Of a stretch of DNA of 64,000 bases, positions 1 to 8,783 are shown piece by piece. The number at the start of each line of letters is the position of its first letter. Position 1 is the first letter of the stretch. The stretch covers positions 85,396 through 149,395 of the forward strand of contig NZ_JAUSYQ010000001.1 in NCBI RefSeq assembly GCF_030816965.1, written 5' to 3'. The notes beneath the pieces were generated by a model. It saw only the letters and a program-made list of their open reading frames with translations, was not told where the DNA came from and searched no databases. The position numbers and the translations under genes are program-made. The DNA is from Streptomyces canus. GTDB lineage: Bacteria; Actinomycetota; Actinomycetes; Streptomycetales; Streptomycetaceae.

Positions 1-95
1 CTGGTCAACGACCGGCCGGGCCGTTTGGTGCGATGCGGGAGCGGAGTCCGGATATGTCAGCGATGACGGTCATGTGCGGGCGGGGTGCACAGACG

Positions 96-1604
96 TCACC
101 GTCCAGACATGTGAGCTGTCTGAGTCCACAGCTGCACGGTCCCGCCAGCCGTAGCAAGGAGGCTGTCGTCGTGGGAGAACGCCACCGCCGTAATCCGCTC
201 TTCGTAGCCGGTGAGTGGTTCGCCGACAGGGGTACGGGTCTGGGTGTCCCACAACCGCACAGTCCCTCTGCCGCCAGCAGCGAGGAGGCTGCCGTCGTGG
301 GAGAACGCCAGCGCATTACCTCTGTCCTTGGCGGTGAGTGGTTCGCCGACAGGGGTACGGGTCTGGGTGTCCCACAACCGCACGGTCTTGTCGCCGCCGC
401 TTGTAGCAAGGAGGCGACCGTCGGGGGAGAACGCCAACTTCTTGATTCCTGGAGGGGGGAACGTCCCTCTTGTGCGGTGGCCAACGATGGATTCGCCGAC
501 AGGGTCGCGGGTCTGTGTGTCCCAAAACCGCACAGTCCAGTCGGCGCCGGCGGTGGCCAGCAGGCGGCCGTCGGGGGAGAAGGCAACCGCGTTGATCTTC
601 GCGGCGTGGGCGGTGAGCGGGTCGCCGACGGGGCGGCCAGTCTGGGTATCCCACAACCGCACAGTCTCGTCGGTGCACCCAGCAGCCAACAGGCGGCCGT
701 CGAGGGAGAACGCCAACGCATTGAACGGATCGTGGGCGGTGAGCGGCTTTCCAACGGGATTGCGGGTCTGGATGTCCCACAACCGCACAGTCCTGTCAGC
801 GATGGCAACGGCGAGGAGACGGCCGTCGGGAGAGAACGCCACAACCATGACCTCGTCTTGGGCGGTGAGCGGGTCGCCGACGGGGCGGCCAGTCTGGGTG
901 TCCCACAACCGCACAGTCCAGCCGGTGCCTTCAGCAGCCAACAGACGGCCGTCGGGGGAGAAGGCAACCCGCGGGAACCCCCGCCCGATGATGAAGCTGT
1001 TGGTTGGATCTGTCGAACGACGCTGCTCTACTGATGGAGCGCGTGGCACCTGATCCCGCTGGCTCGAAGGGGCGCTCTCTCCTTGGTGGTGCCCAGGGGG
1101 ATGCGTGTCGCCGATGCCGCGTGCGTCGGGGGCCGGGGCCTCAGCCCACCAGGCCGCTTCCGACTCTGCTAGTGACTGTGCATCTTGCGGCTCAACGACT
1201 TCCGGCTGGGGCCCCTCTGGTGGAGCCGGGATGGTCGTGGTGTCAGGGTGCCGTCGGGCTGCAGCACGTCTCGTTTCAAGGGTGCGCCATCGCTCCCGCC
1301 ACGGCTCCAGCCGGGGGTCTCGGCGCTGCGGCGGGGCTGTCTCTTCGCCGTCGTCGTAGGCCAGCATGGTGCGCACCAGCCACAGCAATCGACTCAGCGA
1401 GGCAGGGCCACGCCGTCCGGCGAAGATCTCGCTCATGGACGACTTCGACAGCGCATACTCATCGCCGTATAGCTTCACCCCGCGGGCTCGGATCCGGTCG
1501 TAGGACGGAGCGCCGCGCGCGCCTTTAAGCTCGGTGAGCCTTTCCCCGAGATCTCGCAGCGCTGCCTTATACGTGTCTTCGCCGTTCGTCCCCTTGCCAG
1601 CCAC
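96..1604 (-). CDS. WD40-repeat protein with N-terminal helix-turn-helix-like domain
   Basis: 502 residues. Residues 1-85 look like the helical DNA-binding-type domain found at the head of many Streptomyces WD40 and ATPase proteins. A Pro/Ala/Glu-rich linker (about 90-205) follows, then seven WD40 repeats of the form VAFSPDGRLLA...TVRLWDTQTGRPVG (about 208-502), enough for one propeller. The last repeat is degenerate and ends in MSGR. The NACHT/ATPase segment of longer relatives is absent, so this is a short form. The start is GTG, with GGAGG six bases upstream. The role is probably scaffolding or signalling; the partner is unknown. The near-identical repeats could recombine or be misassembled. 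Confidence 0.85.
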   Translation of the reverse strand: MAGKGTNGEDTYKAALRDLGERLTELKGARGAPSYDRIRARGVKLYGDEYALSKSSMSEIFAGRRGPASLSRLLWLVRTMLAYDDGEETAPPQRRDPRLEPWRERWRTLETRRAAARRHPDTTTIPAPPEGPQPEVVEPQDAQSLAESEAAWWAEAPAPDARGIGDTHPPGHHQGESAPSSQRDQVPRAPSVEQRRSTDPTNSFIIGRGFPRVAFSPDGRLLAAEGTGWTVRLWDTQTGRPVGDPLTAQDEVMVVAFSPDGRLLAVAIADRTVRLWDIQTRNPVGKPLTAHDPFNALAFSLDGRLLAAGCTDETVRLWDTQTGRPVGDPLTAHAAKINAVAFSPDGRLLATAGADWTVRFWDTQTRDPVGESIVGHRTRGTFPPPGIKKLAFSPDGRLLATSGGDKTVRLWDTQTRTPVGEPLTAKDRGNALAFSHDGSLLAAGGRGTVRLWDTQTRTPVGEPLTGYEERITAVAFSHDDSLLATAGGTVQLWTQTAHMSGR

Positions 1605-1774
1605 GCTGCCTCCGCTCGTTGTGCGCAGCAGGGTACGGCCGCTGGAGCCGATCTCTGCGGAACAACTCGGAACAGGGTGGGGAGTTGTTCGAGGGCGTAC
1701 GCGGGACGTTCGGACTGCGCCGACCTTGTTCGGTTCATGCAGGTCAGTGGCGTGTACGGGGTCATCGTTGTGGC

Positions 1775-2011
1775 ATGACTCAGATGACCCCGCCCCCAGC
1801 GGCCCCCACGCCGGACGGCTCCGCGCCGGAACCGCCGTTCCTGTCCTTGCACACCACTGTCGTCATACTCACCGCGCTCGTCATCGGGCTCGTGGTGGGC
1901 GTCCTGACCGTCCTCGCCGGGGCCCCCGTCGCGGGCTCGGTGCTGGCCGGGCTGACCGCTGCTGGATCCTCGGTGCCGATCCTGCGCTCCCTGATCGGGC
2001 GCAGCCCGTGA
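1775..2011 (+). CDS. Small two-helix membrane protein, unknown function
   Basis: 78 residues. A Pro-rich cytoplasmic-type N-terminus (MTQMTPPPAAPTPDG) is followed by two hydrophobic helices with a Gly/Ala-rich turn and a short basic tail. The reading frame is open further upstream, but that part is Arg/Gly-rich and not protein-like, so the ATG at 1775 is preferred. It is transcribed divergently from the WD40 gene and converges on the recombinase gene. No family recognised. Confidence 0.55.
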   Translation: MTQMTPPPAAPTPDGSAPEPPFLSLHTTVVILTALVIGLVVGVLTVLAGAPVAGSVLAGLTAAGSSVPILRSLIGRSP

Positions 2012-2108
2012 CCGACCGGATCCATCGGATGCCGAGACGCGTGCCGGACGGCCTCCGGGCGGTTCCCCGCGGTCCGCCCCGGCGGTCGTCGCGTCGTGTT
2101 CTGATGAT

Positions 2109-3158
2109 CTACAGCACACCGAGCAGGGCGTTGTCCTCCCACTGGTCGACCACTTCGAGGTAGCCGGCGAGCACCTTGGAGTGCGGGGCCCAGCCGCCCT
2201 GCTTGGCGATGACGATCTGGTCGTGACCCTTCAGGCGGGAAGACGTCGCGAGGCCGCGGCGGGGGCTGTGGCCGGTGAAGCGGATCTCGATCCCCGCGCG
2301 CTCACCGGCCCGGGTGACGATGTCACCGATGGACTCGGGCTGTAGCCCGCTCTCCATGACGGTGTGCCAGCGGTTGTGCAGGCGGCGCCAGGCGTAGCCG
2401 TCCGGGTCGGTGAGGTCGGCGGCCTCCTTCCACGCCTGCCAGGCACGGACCGGGCAAATCGAGGGCCGGGAGCCGTAGGGGACCGGCACGACGCGGGGGC
2501 GGACCTTGGACACGCGCAGGTCGGCCTGGATGCCGCCGGGGGTTTCCGCGTAGTCGCGGACCCGGTTGAAAGCGAGTTCGTGTTCGCGGCCGGCGACGGC
2601 GAAGTGCATGAGGACCAGGGCGCGGTCGCGGATGCCCCTGAGGTTGTCTGGGCAGGCGGCGCTGATTTTCACCAGATGCTCGACGAGCAGCGGCGGGGCC
2701 TGGCCTCGGCCGCGGGTCTCCCCCCTTTCCTCCATCTCCTTGACCAACTGCTTGAGCCGGTTGCGGGCGAGGCGGGCGACGCCGTCCTCCAGCCGCACGC
2801 CGTGCTCGGCGCGGGCGGAGACGACGGTGCCGGAGATCCGCCGGTCGATGGTCGACGGCGCGGTGCACGTCCCCTTCCTGCCGCCGGGCTGGGTCCACAG
2901 CCACTCCACGAACATCACCAGCGTGCCCGGGGTGACGGCGAGCATAGGCACCCCGGAGTCGGCGCAGAACTTCGTCCAGCTCGTCCAGTCCTGGGCGTAG
3001 CTTCGGCGGGTGCTCGACGGGCGGCCGTCCGCGACGGTGCGCACGGCCTGGTGGTCGATGTGGTCGAGCGCGGCTCGGGTTGCGGCGTCGTACTCCTCGG
3101 GGCGGGCCGGCACGACCGGGATGACGACCGGTTCGACCGCCTTCTGACTGTCTGACAT
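2109..3158 (-). CDS. Tyrosine recombinase / site-specific integrase
   Basis: 349 residues. An N-terminal SAM-like core-binding domain (about 45-140, containing STRRSYAQDWTSWTKFC) precedes the catalytic domain. Active-site residues can be read in order: Arg191 (GREHEL), His297 and Arg300 (GHSPRRG), His326 (GGWAPHS) and Tyr333 (AGYLEVVD). It is full length for the family and looks intact. It would cut and rejoin DNA at a specific site; the target is not evident and no flanking att duplication was seen. Linear plasmids of Streptomyces often carry such enzymes as resolvase-like or integrase genes. Confidence 0.9.
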   Translation of the reverse strand: MSDSQKAVEPVVIPVVPARPEEYDAATRAALDHIDHQAVRTVADGRPSSTRRSYAQDWTSWTKFCADSGVPMLAVTPGTLVMFVEWLWTQPGGRKGTCTAPSTIDRRISGTVVSARAEHGVRLEDGVARLARNRLKQLVKEMEERGETRGRGQAPPLLVEHLVKISAACPDNLRGIRDRALVLMHFAVAGREHELAFNRVRDYAETPGGIQADLRVSKVRPRVVPVPYGSRPSICPVRAWQAWKEAADLTDPDGYAWRRLHNRWHTVMESGLQPESIGDIVTRAGERAGIEIRFTGHSPRRGLATSSRLKGHDQIVIAKQGGWAPHSKVLAGYLEVVDQWEDNALLGVL

Positions 3159-3354
3159 AAGCCGCCCCGTTCAACCGTTTTGAGCACTTCCATGGACTCC
3201 GGATATGGGGAGCTTATCCCGAATGCAACGGGCATCTCCGTTTGCCGCGACGTAGTGCTACGAAACGCATTTCACATTTCGAGGGGGATGACGCTGACGT
3301 TCGCACGTACAGGGGAGCACTAAGACTTCCCAGTACGAGATGGAGTGTTGCCCT

Positions 3355-4157
3355 GTGTCCACCGACGCCAACCCGGCGCTCACCGCGCCCGCGTCTGCCG
3401 CCTCTCCCCGCCTGCCAGACGAAGAGCGGGCCGCCGCTCAGCGGGCCGCTGACGGGGAACTGTTCGAGCAACTGCAGGCGGACGGGTTCAAGGGCGCCCG
3501 CTTCGACATGCTCCAGGACCGCCTCTGGTTGTACGGATGGAAGGTGCTGCGGGCCTGGATGAAGGACGGCACGATCATCGAGCGCTGCCGTGAGCGCCGG
3601 ATCTACTTCCCCGCGCCCTACACCGAGGTCGAAGAGATGATGCGCCGGGACGACGTCCGTCAAGACATCGCCATTGACTGCCTGAGCCGGGCCGTCCCTC
3701 GCTTCATGTCGGACTGCCTGCAGGACTGGAAGCCGGACGGCGGCCGGAGCCTGAACACCTTCTTCCTGCACCTTGCCCTGCACGTCTACCGGGACGCCTA
3801 CCGGCAGTGGGCCGGCGGCCACCGGCAGCGGATGCGGGAGCTCCTCGGGCCCGACAGGGTTCCGGTCGGCGACCCCTTTTCTGAGGAATGGGAGTACGAG
3901 CCGGTGCCGGGTCCGGAGAACCAGTTCGTGCTGCAGGAGACCCTGGACATCATCCTGGAGGGGTCCTCGATGGAGGAGCGGGCGGTGTGCACGGCCATGC
4001 TCACCACCGGGCTACACAGGAGAAGATCGCGCAACAACTCGGAACCACCCGGAAGTCTGTCGAACGGCGCCTGAGCAAGGTCCGGCAGCGGGCCCGGAAG
4101 CTCGCCGCGTCCGGCGTCATCATGACCCCCTCGGTCAGCTCGGCGGTGACCCGGTGA
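3355..4157 (+). pseudogene. Sigma-70-like transcription factor, frameshifted before the HTH
   Basis: The first frame gives about 225 residues with a region-2-like block (DVRQDIAIDCLSRAVPRFMS...RSLNTFFLHLALHVYRD) typical of a Streptomyces plasmid sigma-like family, then runs into MLTTGLHRRRS. One base back, the other frame continues smoothly as TQEKIAQQLGTTRKSVERRL, the expected region-4 HTH. The break lies at about 4013-4016. The GTG at 3355 is preferred because GGAG lies eight bases upstream within an in-frame ATGGAG. The sequence at the break is not a canonical slippery heptamer, so a true mutation or base-call error is likelier than programmed frameshifting. Confidence 0.7.
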
Positions 4158-4330
4158 ACGGTCCCCTCGACCTGCGCGTCCGTGTCTTCTTCCTTCTCGG
4201 TGCGGCCACGGCGTACATCACGTACAGGCACCCGGACGTCGGCGTCGCCGTGCTCGTCGCCGTCGGCGTGGTGACCCTGGTGTACCTGCTCATGGGGTCC
4301 GGCACGAACGGAGACCCTCCCGCGCGCTGA
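4154..4330 (+). CDS. Small membrane protein (paralogue of the 14944-15096 gene)
   Basis: 58 residues. The GTG start overlaps the TGA of the upstream sigma-like frame as GTGA, implying translational coupling. Two hydrophobic helices are separated by a short YRHPDVG turn, and the protein ends LVYLLMGSG. It matches the protein encoded at 14944-15096 in layout (RVFFLLGAATAYITYRHP against RMVLLLLVGSGVTYAAYEHP), so the window carries two members of one tiny family. Function unknown. Confidence 0.6.
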   Translation: MNGPLDLRVRVFFLLGAATAYITYRHPDVGVAVLVAVGVVTLVYLLMGSGTNGDPPAR

Positions 4331-4353
4331 CACACACCCTCGTTCGGGCCGCT

Positions 4354-4398
4354 CGTGCGTACGCGTGCGCGCATAAAGGGGGGTTCAGAAAGTCCAGA
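4354..4398. repeat. 45-bp direct repeat, copy 1
   Basis: It contains CGTACGCGTGCGCGCATAAA, a run of six G and then CAGAAAGTCCAGA. A second copy lies 486 bp downstream in the same orientation with only a few differences. Together the copies bracket the truncated membrane-protein gene. Role unknown: iteron, promoter-linked element or deletion hot spot. Confidence 0.75.
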
Positions 4399-4474
4399 GT
4401 CGAAGTTCCTCTCGGTCCGCGCGCTCGACCAACCCCGCTGCAACCGCTGCGCGTCGGCTGGGGTCTTGACGGGT

Positions 4475-4780
4475 ATGGGAGCACATCTTCCCCGGCGCCG
4501 GACCGAGCGGCGCGGGCTGCGCTTGTGGCCGGTCGGCACCGTCCTGATCCTGACGTTCACCTCCGCGCTGCTCGTGGCCGCCGCGGTGTTCGCTACCGGA
4601 TGGGAATTGCTCGGCGCCCGCGGGCTGAAGCCCGAGCACCGTATCGACTCCAAGACGCTGTTCGACCTGGTGAAGCTGGCCTTCGGCGTGGTCGCCGGGG
4701 CCGGCGCCCTGGTCGCCCTGGTCGTGGCCTACCGGCGCCAGCGCGTCGACGAGGATGGAACCGCCCGGGTTGTCCGTGCC
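4475..4780 (+). pseudogene. N-terminal remnant of a two-TM pentapeptide-repeat-type membrane protein
   Basis: About 95 residues with two transmembrane helices (LILTFTSALLVAAAVFATG and LAFGVVAGAGALVALVVAY), followed by the RRQRVDEDG linker that normally leads into a pentapeptide-repeat region in Streptomyces proteins. After RVDEDG the sequence turns into unrelated residues and runs through the second direct repeat. The repeat domain is therefore missing. The deletion point is close to an inverted repeat and to repeat copy 2. Confidence 0.6.
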
Positions 4781-4797
4781 CCCAGATTGGTCCACTT

Positions 4798-4827
4798 GAT
4801 CCCCCCGGTCCGCTGTGAGGGGGGATC
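4798..4827 (+). terminator. Inverted repeat, likely terminator
   Basis: A perfect 9-bp stem (GATCCCCCC / GGGGGGATC) with a 12-base loop follows the truncated membrane gene. Confidence 0.55.
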
Positions 4828-4839
4828 GCCCCAGGGCCT

Positions 4840-4884
4840 CGCGCGTACGCGTGCACGCATAAAAGGGGGGTCCAGAAAGTCCAG
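4840..4884. repeat. 45-bp direct repeat, copy 2
   Basis: It matches copy 1 (4354-4398) almost base for base, including CGTACGCGTGC, the poly-G tract and CCAGAAAGTCCAGA. Confidence 0.75.
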
Positions 4885-5031
4885 AAACTCGGCCGCGCCC
4901 AGGTGCGGCCCACTCCCGTACGCGACAATCGCGGCGTGCAGACGTCGACGTTTCTCCTCGTGCGCTCAAAGTCCGGCGCTCTGTCGGTGTCGCCGGGCGG
5001 TCGCTGAGTACATCGCTCCGCCGCGGAGCCG

Positions 5032-5202
5032 ATGGTGGTGGGTAACCCCGCCACCATCCGCATTCAGTGCATCAGGGTCGGCTTCCCGGACCCGGACGGG
5101 CTCATTGCGCTACTGTCCCCGGCCGTCGGCCAGCTTCCGGCGCCGGGCCCCCGGCGCCGGACCCGGCGAACCTACCGGTCCCGAAGAGATCGCAGAGCCT
5201 GA
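5032..5202 (+). CDS. Small hypothetical protein
   Basis: 56 residues beginning MVVGNPATIRIQCIRVGFPD; the first half is protein-like and the second half is Arg/Pro-rich. It lies just upstream of the vWA gene on the same strand. No family recognised, and the tail may be out of frame. Confidence 0.3.
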   Translation: MVVGNPATIRIQCIRVGFPDPDGLIALLSPAVGQLPAPGPRRRTRRTYRSRRDRRA

Positions 5203-5206
5203 GTAA

Positions 5207-7057
5207 GGGGCGACCGGTGCGCGTCCCGAGACCTCGCAGCCGCCCCGACGGCGCACGCGGTGGAAGATCCCCCTCACGATCGGCATCACTCTTGCCCTGA
5301 TCGCGGCAAGTGCTGGCACGTACCAGGCGATCGGGGGCAATGAAACGACGAAACCGTCCGGCGTCTCAGGGCTGGACGCGTGCGGCCATCCCGTCAAGAC
5401 GCTGACGATCGCCTCGTCGACCGACAAGTCCGGGATCCTCACAGACCTCGCGAACGACTACCGGGCACGCCTGAGCCACGGCCAGTGCATCAAGGTCACG
5501 GTCAACAGCATCGACTCGGGCACCGCGATGCGGGCGCTGGCGAGCGGCTGGAACACTATGACCGACGGCCCGAGCCCGGATGTGTGGTCGCCCGCCTCGA
5601 ACGTGTGGTTGCAGATCGCCCGTCACCGAGCCGTGAACGCCCAACTGCGTGACCGGCTTCCGCAATCCGCAGGTCCGTCCATCGTCACCAGCCCGCTGAC
5701 CATCGCCATGCCGGAGCCGGCCGCGAAGAAGCTGGGCTGGCCGGGCAAGAAGATCAGCTGGCAAGACCTGTCGACACTGGCGAGCCGCCCCGGCTTCAAA
5801 CTCGGCAAGACCAACCCGGAGTACTCCACCTCGGGCCTGAACGCCACCTTCGCCTCCTTCTACGCGCAGACCGGCACCAGCAGCGAACTGAGCACCGCGA
5901 ACCTTCACGACAGCGCCACCCAGCAAAAGGTCCGCACGATCGAGAAGTCGGTCGTGCACTACGGCGACACCACCCTGACGTACCTGGCCAACCTGCGCCG
6001 CTACGACGAGGTCGGCCAGGCATCGGCCTACGTCTCCGCGGTCACCGTCGAGGAGAACAGCGTCATCGCCTACAACATGGGCTACCCCTGCGGCGTCCAG
6101 TCCGACGAACCCGGCTGCGCGAAGACCAGCACCCGACCGCACACCAAGCTCGTCGCCTTCCACCCCACCAACGACGACAACGTCGGCACGATCTACTCCG
6201 ACCACCCCTACATCACGCTCAACGGCCTGTCCGGCGCCAAGAAGGACGTCGCGGCCGACTTCAAGACATTCCTCAGATCCAAGACCGCCCAGGACGCGTT
6301 CGCTGAACTGGGCTTTCGCACCCACGCGGGCGGACTCACCCCCCGCATCACCCCTGACAACGGAGTCCTGCGCGAACAGCTCCCCGGTCAGCTGGGCCAG
6401 CCCTCCGACGAAGTCCTGGACGATCTCCTGACCGTGTGGCGCCAGCTGCGCAAGCCCGCCAACGTGCTCCTGCTGATCGACACCTCCGGCTCCATGGACT
6501 GGAACGCCAAGGGCAAACGGAGAGTGGCGCCCAGCGAACCGAGCAAGCTCGACCTGGTCAAGAAAGCCCACAGCGCCCTGCTCGACGGCTTCACCGACAC
6601 CGACAAGGTCGGCCTCTGGCACTTCTCCGACCAGCACGAAACCGACGAGAAGATCGCTCCCATGGGCAGCACGACGAGCGGCGGCAAGACACAGCGCCAG
6701 CACCTCGAAGCCGACGTCGACGCCCTGAAACCGGGCGGCGGGACCGCGCTGTACGCCACCACCGACGACGCCGTGAAGAGCCTGCGCGACAACTACGCCA
6801 ACAACGCCATCAACGCCATCGTCGTCCTGACCGACGGCTGCAACCAAACCCAAGGCGGACCCGTCCTCGAAGAGGTCACCGGCAACCTCGGCAACCCCAG
6901 CAAACCCGCCGTGCGGGTCTTCACCATCGCCTACGGCGGTGACGCCTGCCGGGACGAACTCCAGGAAATCGCCGAGGCCAGCGACGCCCGCGCCTACGAC
7001 GCCAAGGACCCCAACACCATCGACAATGTCCTGACCAATGTCATCTCCAACTTCTAG
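5207..7057 (+). CDS. Substrate-binding and von Willebrand factor A domain protein; start codon unresolved
   Basis: The reading frame is protein-like from about base 5222. A basic stretch and a membrane anchor or signal (WKIPLTIGITLALIAASAGT) lead into a periplasmic-binding-type domain and then a C-terminal vWA domain. The vWA MIDAS motif is visible (LLIDTSGSMD at about 6475-6500), with later Thr and Asp residues (GGGTALY, LTDGCN). It is predicted to be membrane anchored and extracytoplasmic. There is no ATG, GTG or TTG in frame between the upstream TAA at 5206 and the ATG at 5528, and that ATG would discard the signal. The 5' end is therefore mutated, or a start lies in another frame (GTG 5217) behind a frameshift. 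Confidence 0.75.
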   Translation, partial: GATGARPETSQPPRRRTRWKIPLTIGITLALIAASAGTYQAIGGNETTKPSGVSGLDACGHPVKTLTIASSTDKSGILTDLANDYRARLSHGQCIKVTVNSIDSGTAMRALASGWNTMTDGPSPDVWSPASNVWLQIARHRAVNAQLRDRLPQSAGPSIVTSPLTIAMPEPAAKKLGWPGKKISWQDLSTLASRPGFKLGKTNPEYSTSGLNATFASFYAQTGTSSELSTANLHDSATQQKVRTIEKSVVHYGDTTLTYLANLRRYDEVGQASAYVSAVTVEENSVIAYNMGYPCGVQSDEPGCAKTSTRPHTKLVAFHPTNDDNVGTIYSDHPYITLNGLSGAKKDVAADFKTFLRSKTAQDAFAELGFRTHAGGLTPRITPDNGVLREQLPGQLGQPSDEVLDDLLTVWRQLRKPANVLLLIDTSGSMDWNAKGKRRVAPSEPSKLDLVKKAHSALLDGFTDTDKVGLWHFSDQHETDEKIAPMGSTTSGGKTQRQHLEADVDALKPGGGTALYATTDDAVKSLRDNYANNAINAIVVLTDGCNQTQGGPVLEEVTGNLGNPSKPAVRVFTIAYGGDACRDELQEIAEASDARAYDAKDPNTIDNVLTNVISNF

Positions 7058-7426
7058 ACCCGGCGCCGGGGACCAGCGAGACCCATCCTTGCCGGTCTAG
7101 GCGCGACCGGGGCCCGGGTGGTCGCCATGACAGCCCCGGTCCCGGTCCGTGAACCTTCTACGTGAACGCCCGGCTCAACGAGGGGCGCCCGGCCGGGTCA
7201 CGATGCGAGCCGCGTCACCTGGTGGTCGTGGCCGCTGTTGCTTGCCCGGGCTGGGGCCGGTGGCCACTGGGGGCCTTCGCCGGCCCCCAGGCCCCCGCTC
7301 CCCCGGCACCGCCCGGCGCGGTCAGCGCTCCCGTGGTGCGGGTGCGTGCGCGCCGGACGGCACCGGGGCCGTGGCCTGTGACCTGGGCAAGTTCTAAATT
7401 TCCGACCGGAATTGAGGCAGGCCGTC
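7058..7426. other. Intergenic region with candidate terminator at 7105-7141
   Basis: GACCGGGGC at 7105-7113 and GCCCCGGTC at 7133-7141 form a 9-bp stem just after the vWA gene. The remainder is GC-rich, with only Arg/Pro-rich open frames and no recognisable gene. Confidence 0.5.
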
Positions 7427-7627
7427 TCAGTCCGAGTCGGGGTCGGTGCACCCGGCGTCGAGCTGGAGGTTGGCACGCTGGCCGTTGTCGTACGGACGGG
7501 CGCTGGTGGCACGGAACTCGCGCTCCAGGACGTCGAGGACGGCCCGGACGATCGCCTCGTCGCCGCAGGACGTCCGCAATCCCGGGCAGGTACGTGCGCG
7601 GGGTCCGCTCGCGGCGGGGCCGGGCCG
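7427..7627 (-). pseudogene. 3' remnant of a small gene
   Basis: The frame encodes a protein-like tail (CGDEAIVRAVLDVLEREFRA...DAGCTDPDSD) after the TGA of the upstream gene. It has no convincing start; only a TTG is in frame. It may be a frameshifted continuation of the 7628-7912 gene. Confidence 0.35.
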
Positions 7628-7912
7628 TCACAGGAAGCTTGCCCGGGCAACGACGGCGACCAGCTCGCCCCGCGCGGCCGCCGCCAGGAGCGTGTCGGGG
7701 TCGGGAGAGGAGACCGGCCCGCACAGCAGCGCGTGGGAGGCGACGTCGAGCAGGTTCCACCAGTCGTCGGGCACCTTCGCCTCGCCCCGCCACAGCCGGA
7801 TGTCGTCCCAGCCCTCCATGTCGGTGTGCGCGATCTCGTCCAGGGCCGGGGAGGGGATGCGCGTGCGGATGCGCCAGTTGAAGTCCAGCTCGGGGAAGGC
7901 GCTGCCGCGCAT
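7628..7912 (-). CDS. Hypothetical protein
   Basis: 94 residues, acidic, beginning MRGSAFPELDFNWRIRTRIP and containing EGWDDIRLWRGEAKVPDDWW. Base and residue composition look like a real gene. Ribosome-binding sequence is weak (AAAAGCGG). No family recognised. It lies downstream of the 8043-8384 gene on the same strand. Confidence 0.5.
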   Translation of the reverse strand: MRGSAFPELDFNWRIRTRIPSPALDEIAHTDMEGWDDIRLWRGEAKVPDDWWNLLDVASHALLCGPVSSPDPDTLLAAAARGELVAVVARASFL

Positions 7913-8042
7913 CCGCTTTTACTACGCGGGATCGGTTGGAGCGTTGGTGAGCCAACGTTTTGCCGGACTGTCTTTTGTGTCGTACCGGCTGAATGGCTGT
8001 TTCCTTTCCGTGCGGACGCCGGTCGACGCCTGGGCGGGTGGG

Positions 8043-8384
8043 TCAGGGCTGGTCCGGGGTGATGATGTGCCCGAATCCGAGGGCGTACGGCTTGGCGCGG
8101 TAGTCGAAGGCGTTGAGGATGCTGCCGGGGGCGAGGTGCATCGTCGCGCGGGTGGTCTCGTACCGGCAGACGACCTCCTCGCCCTTGCGTCCGCCTTCCT
8201 GCTTGTCGAGTGCCGCCTCGCTGAGCCGGTCGTGCGTTCCCCGGCTGACGTGCACATGGTCCTCGAAGACGGAGACGAGCAGGCCGCCGTCGGAGTCGTC
8301 CTCGTGGCCGGGCGGCACGAGGACGAAGCCGGCGCTCTGCAGGTCGAACCGCAGCCGGGCCGCGAGGGCTTCGAGTGCCGTCAT
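8043..8384 (-). CDS. Hypothetical protein
   Basis: 113 residues beginning MTALEALAARLRFDLQSAGF. It is acidic in the middle (PPGHEDDSDGG), which is consistent with a small soluble globular protein. The same frame upstream (VPKNDTERAANRQAADDYQRQ) also reads like protein but has no start codon, so the gene may once have begun further upstream. GGAGGAAAG precedes the ATG by 13 bases. Function unknown. Confidence 0.5.
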   Translation of the reverse strand: MTALEALAARLRFDLQSAGFVLVPPGHEDDSDGGLLVSVFEDHVHVSRGTHDRLSEAALDKQEGGRKGEEVVCRYETTRATMHLAPGSILNAFDYRAKPYALGFGHIITPDQP

Positions 8385-8525
8385 CGCCAGTCCAGCTCTT
8401 TCCTCCCAGTCGAGGAAGGCGGCGCCTTCCTCCTCCTGGCGCTGGTAGTCGTCGGCGGCCTGCCGGTTCGCGGCGCGTTCGGTGTCGTTCTTCGGGACCG
8501 GGAACGGTGAGCCGAAGCATGGAAG

Positions 8526-8643
8526 TTGTCACCGGGGGAGCCAGAAGAACCGGTGTACAGGACCGCGGTCGAACCGGCCTGGTTGTCACCAGCGAGGCAC
8601 GCGGCTTGTCACACATGCTCACTCGGCAGCCCTTCTGTCACCA
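8526..8643 (+). repeat. Cluster of TTGTCAC-type repeats upstream of a membrane-protein gene
   Basis: Related copies occur at about 8527 (GTTGTCACC), 8581 (GTTGTCACC), 8608 (CTTGTCACA) and 8635 (CTGTCACC). Inverted copies lie at about 9265 (GGTGACAAC) and 9280 (TTGTGACACC), beyond the 8784-9269 gene. The pattern resembles multi-repeat ends of an IS21-type element. The 8385-8525 stretch before it is an open frame without a start. Confidence 0.45.
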
Positions 8644-8783
8644 GGAGCGAAGATCGACAGCCTCCGGCTCCCCGAGGCGATTGCATGCGGCGACACTTCA
8701 CCACAACCGCGTCCTGTTCCTGTGCGTCCTACTAGTGAGCGCCGGCAGGAGTCGGCTACCCCGGGGGGATCGGGACGCGAGTC

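Noticed and set aside
5..1053. Long opposite-strand frames over the WD40 gene
   Set aside because: They mirror the WD40 repeats in antisense and show Arg/Pro-rich shadow composition.
4005..4025. Programmed -1 frameshift in the sigma-like gene
   Set aside because: GGGCTACA is not a slippery heptamer and no strong downstream hairpin was evident.
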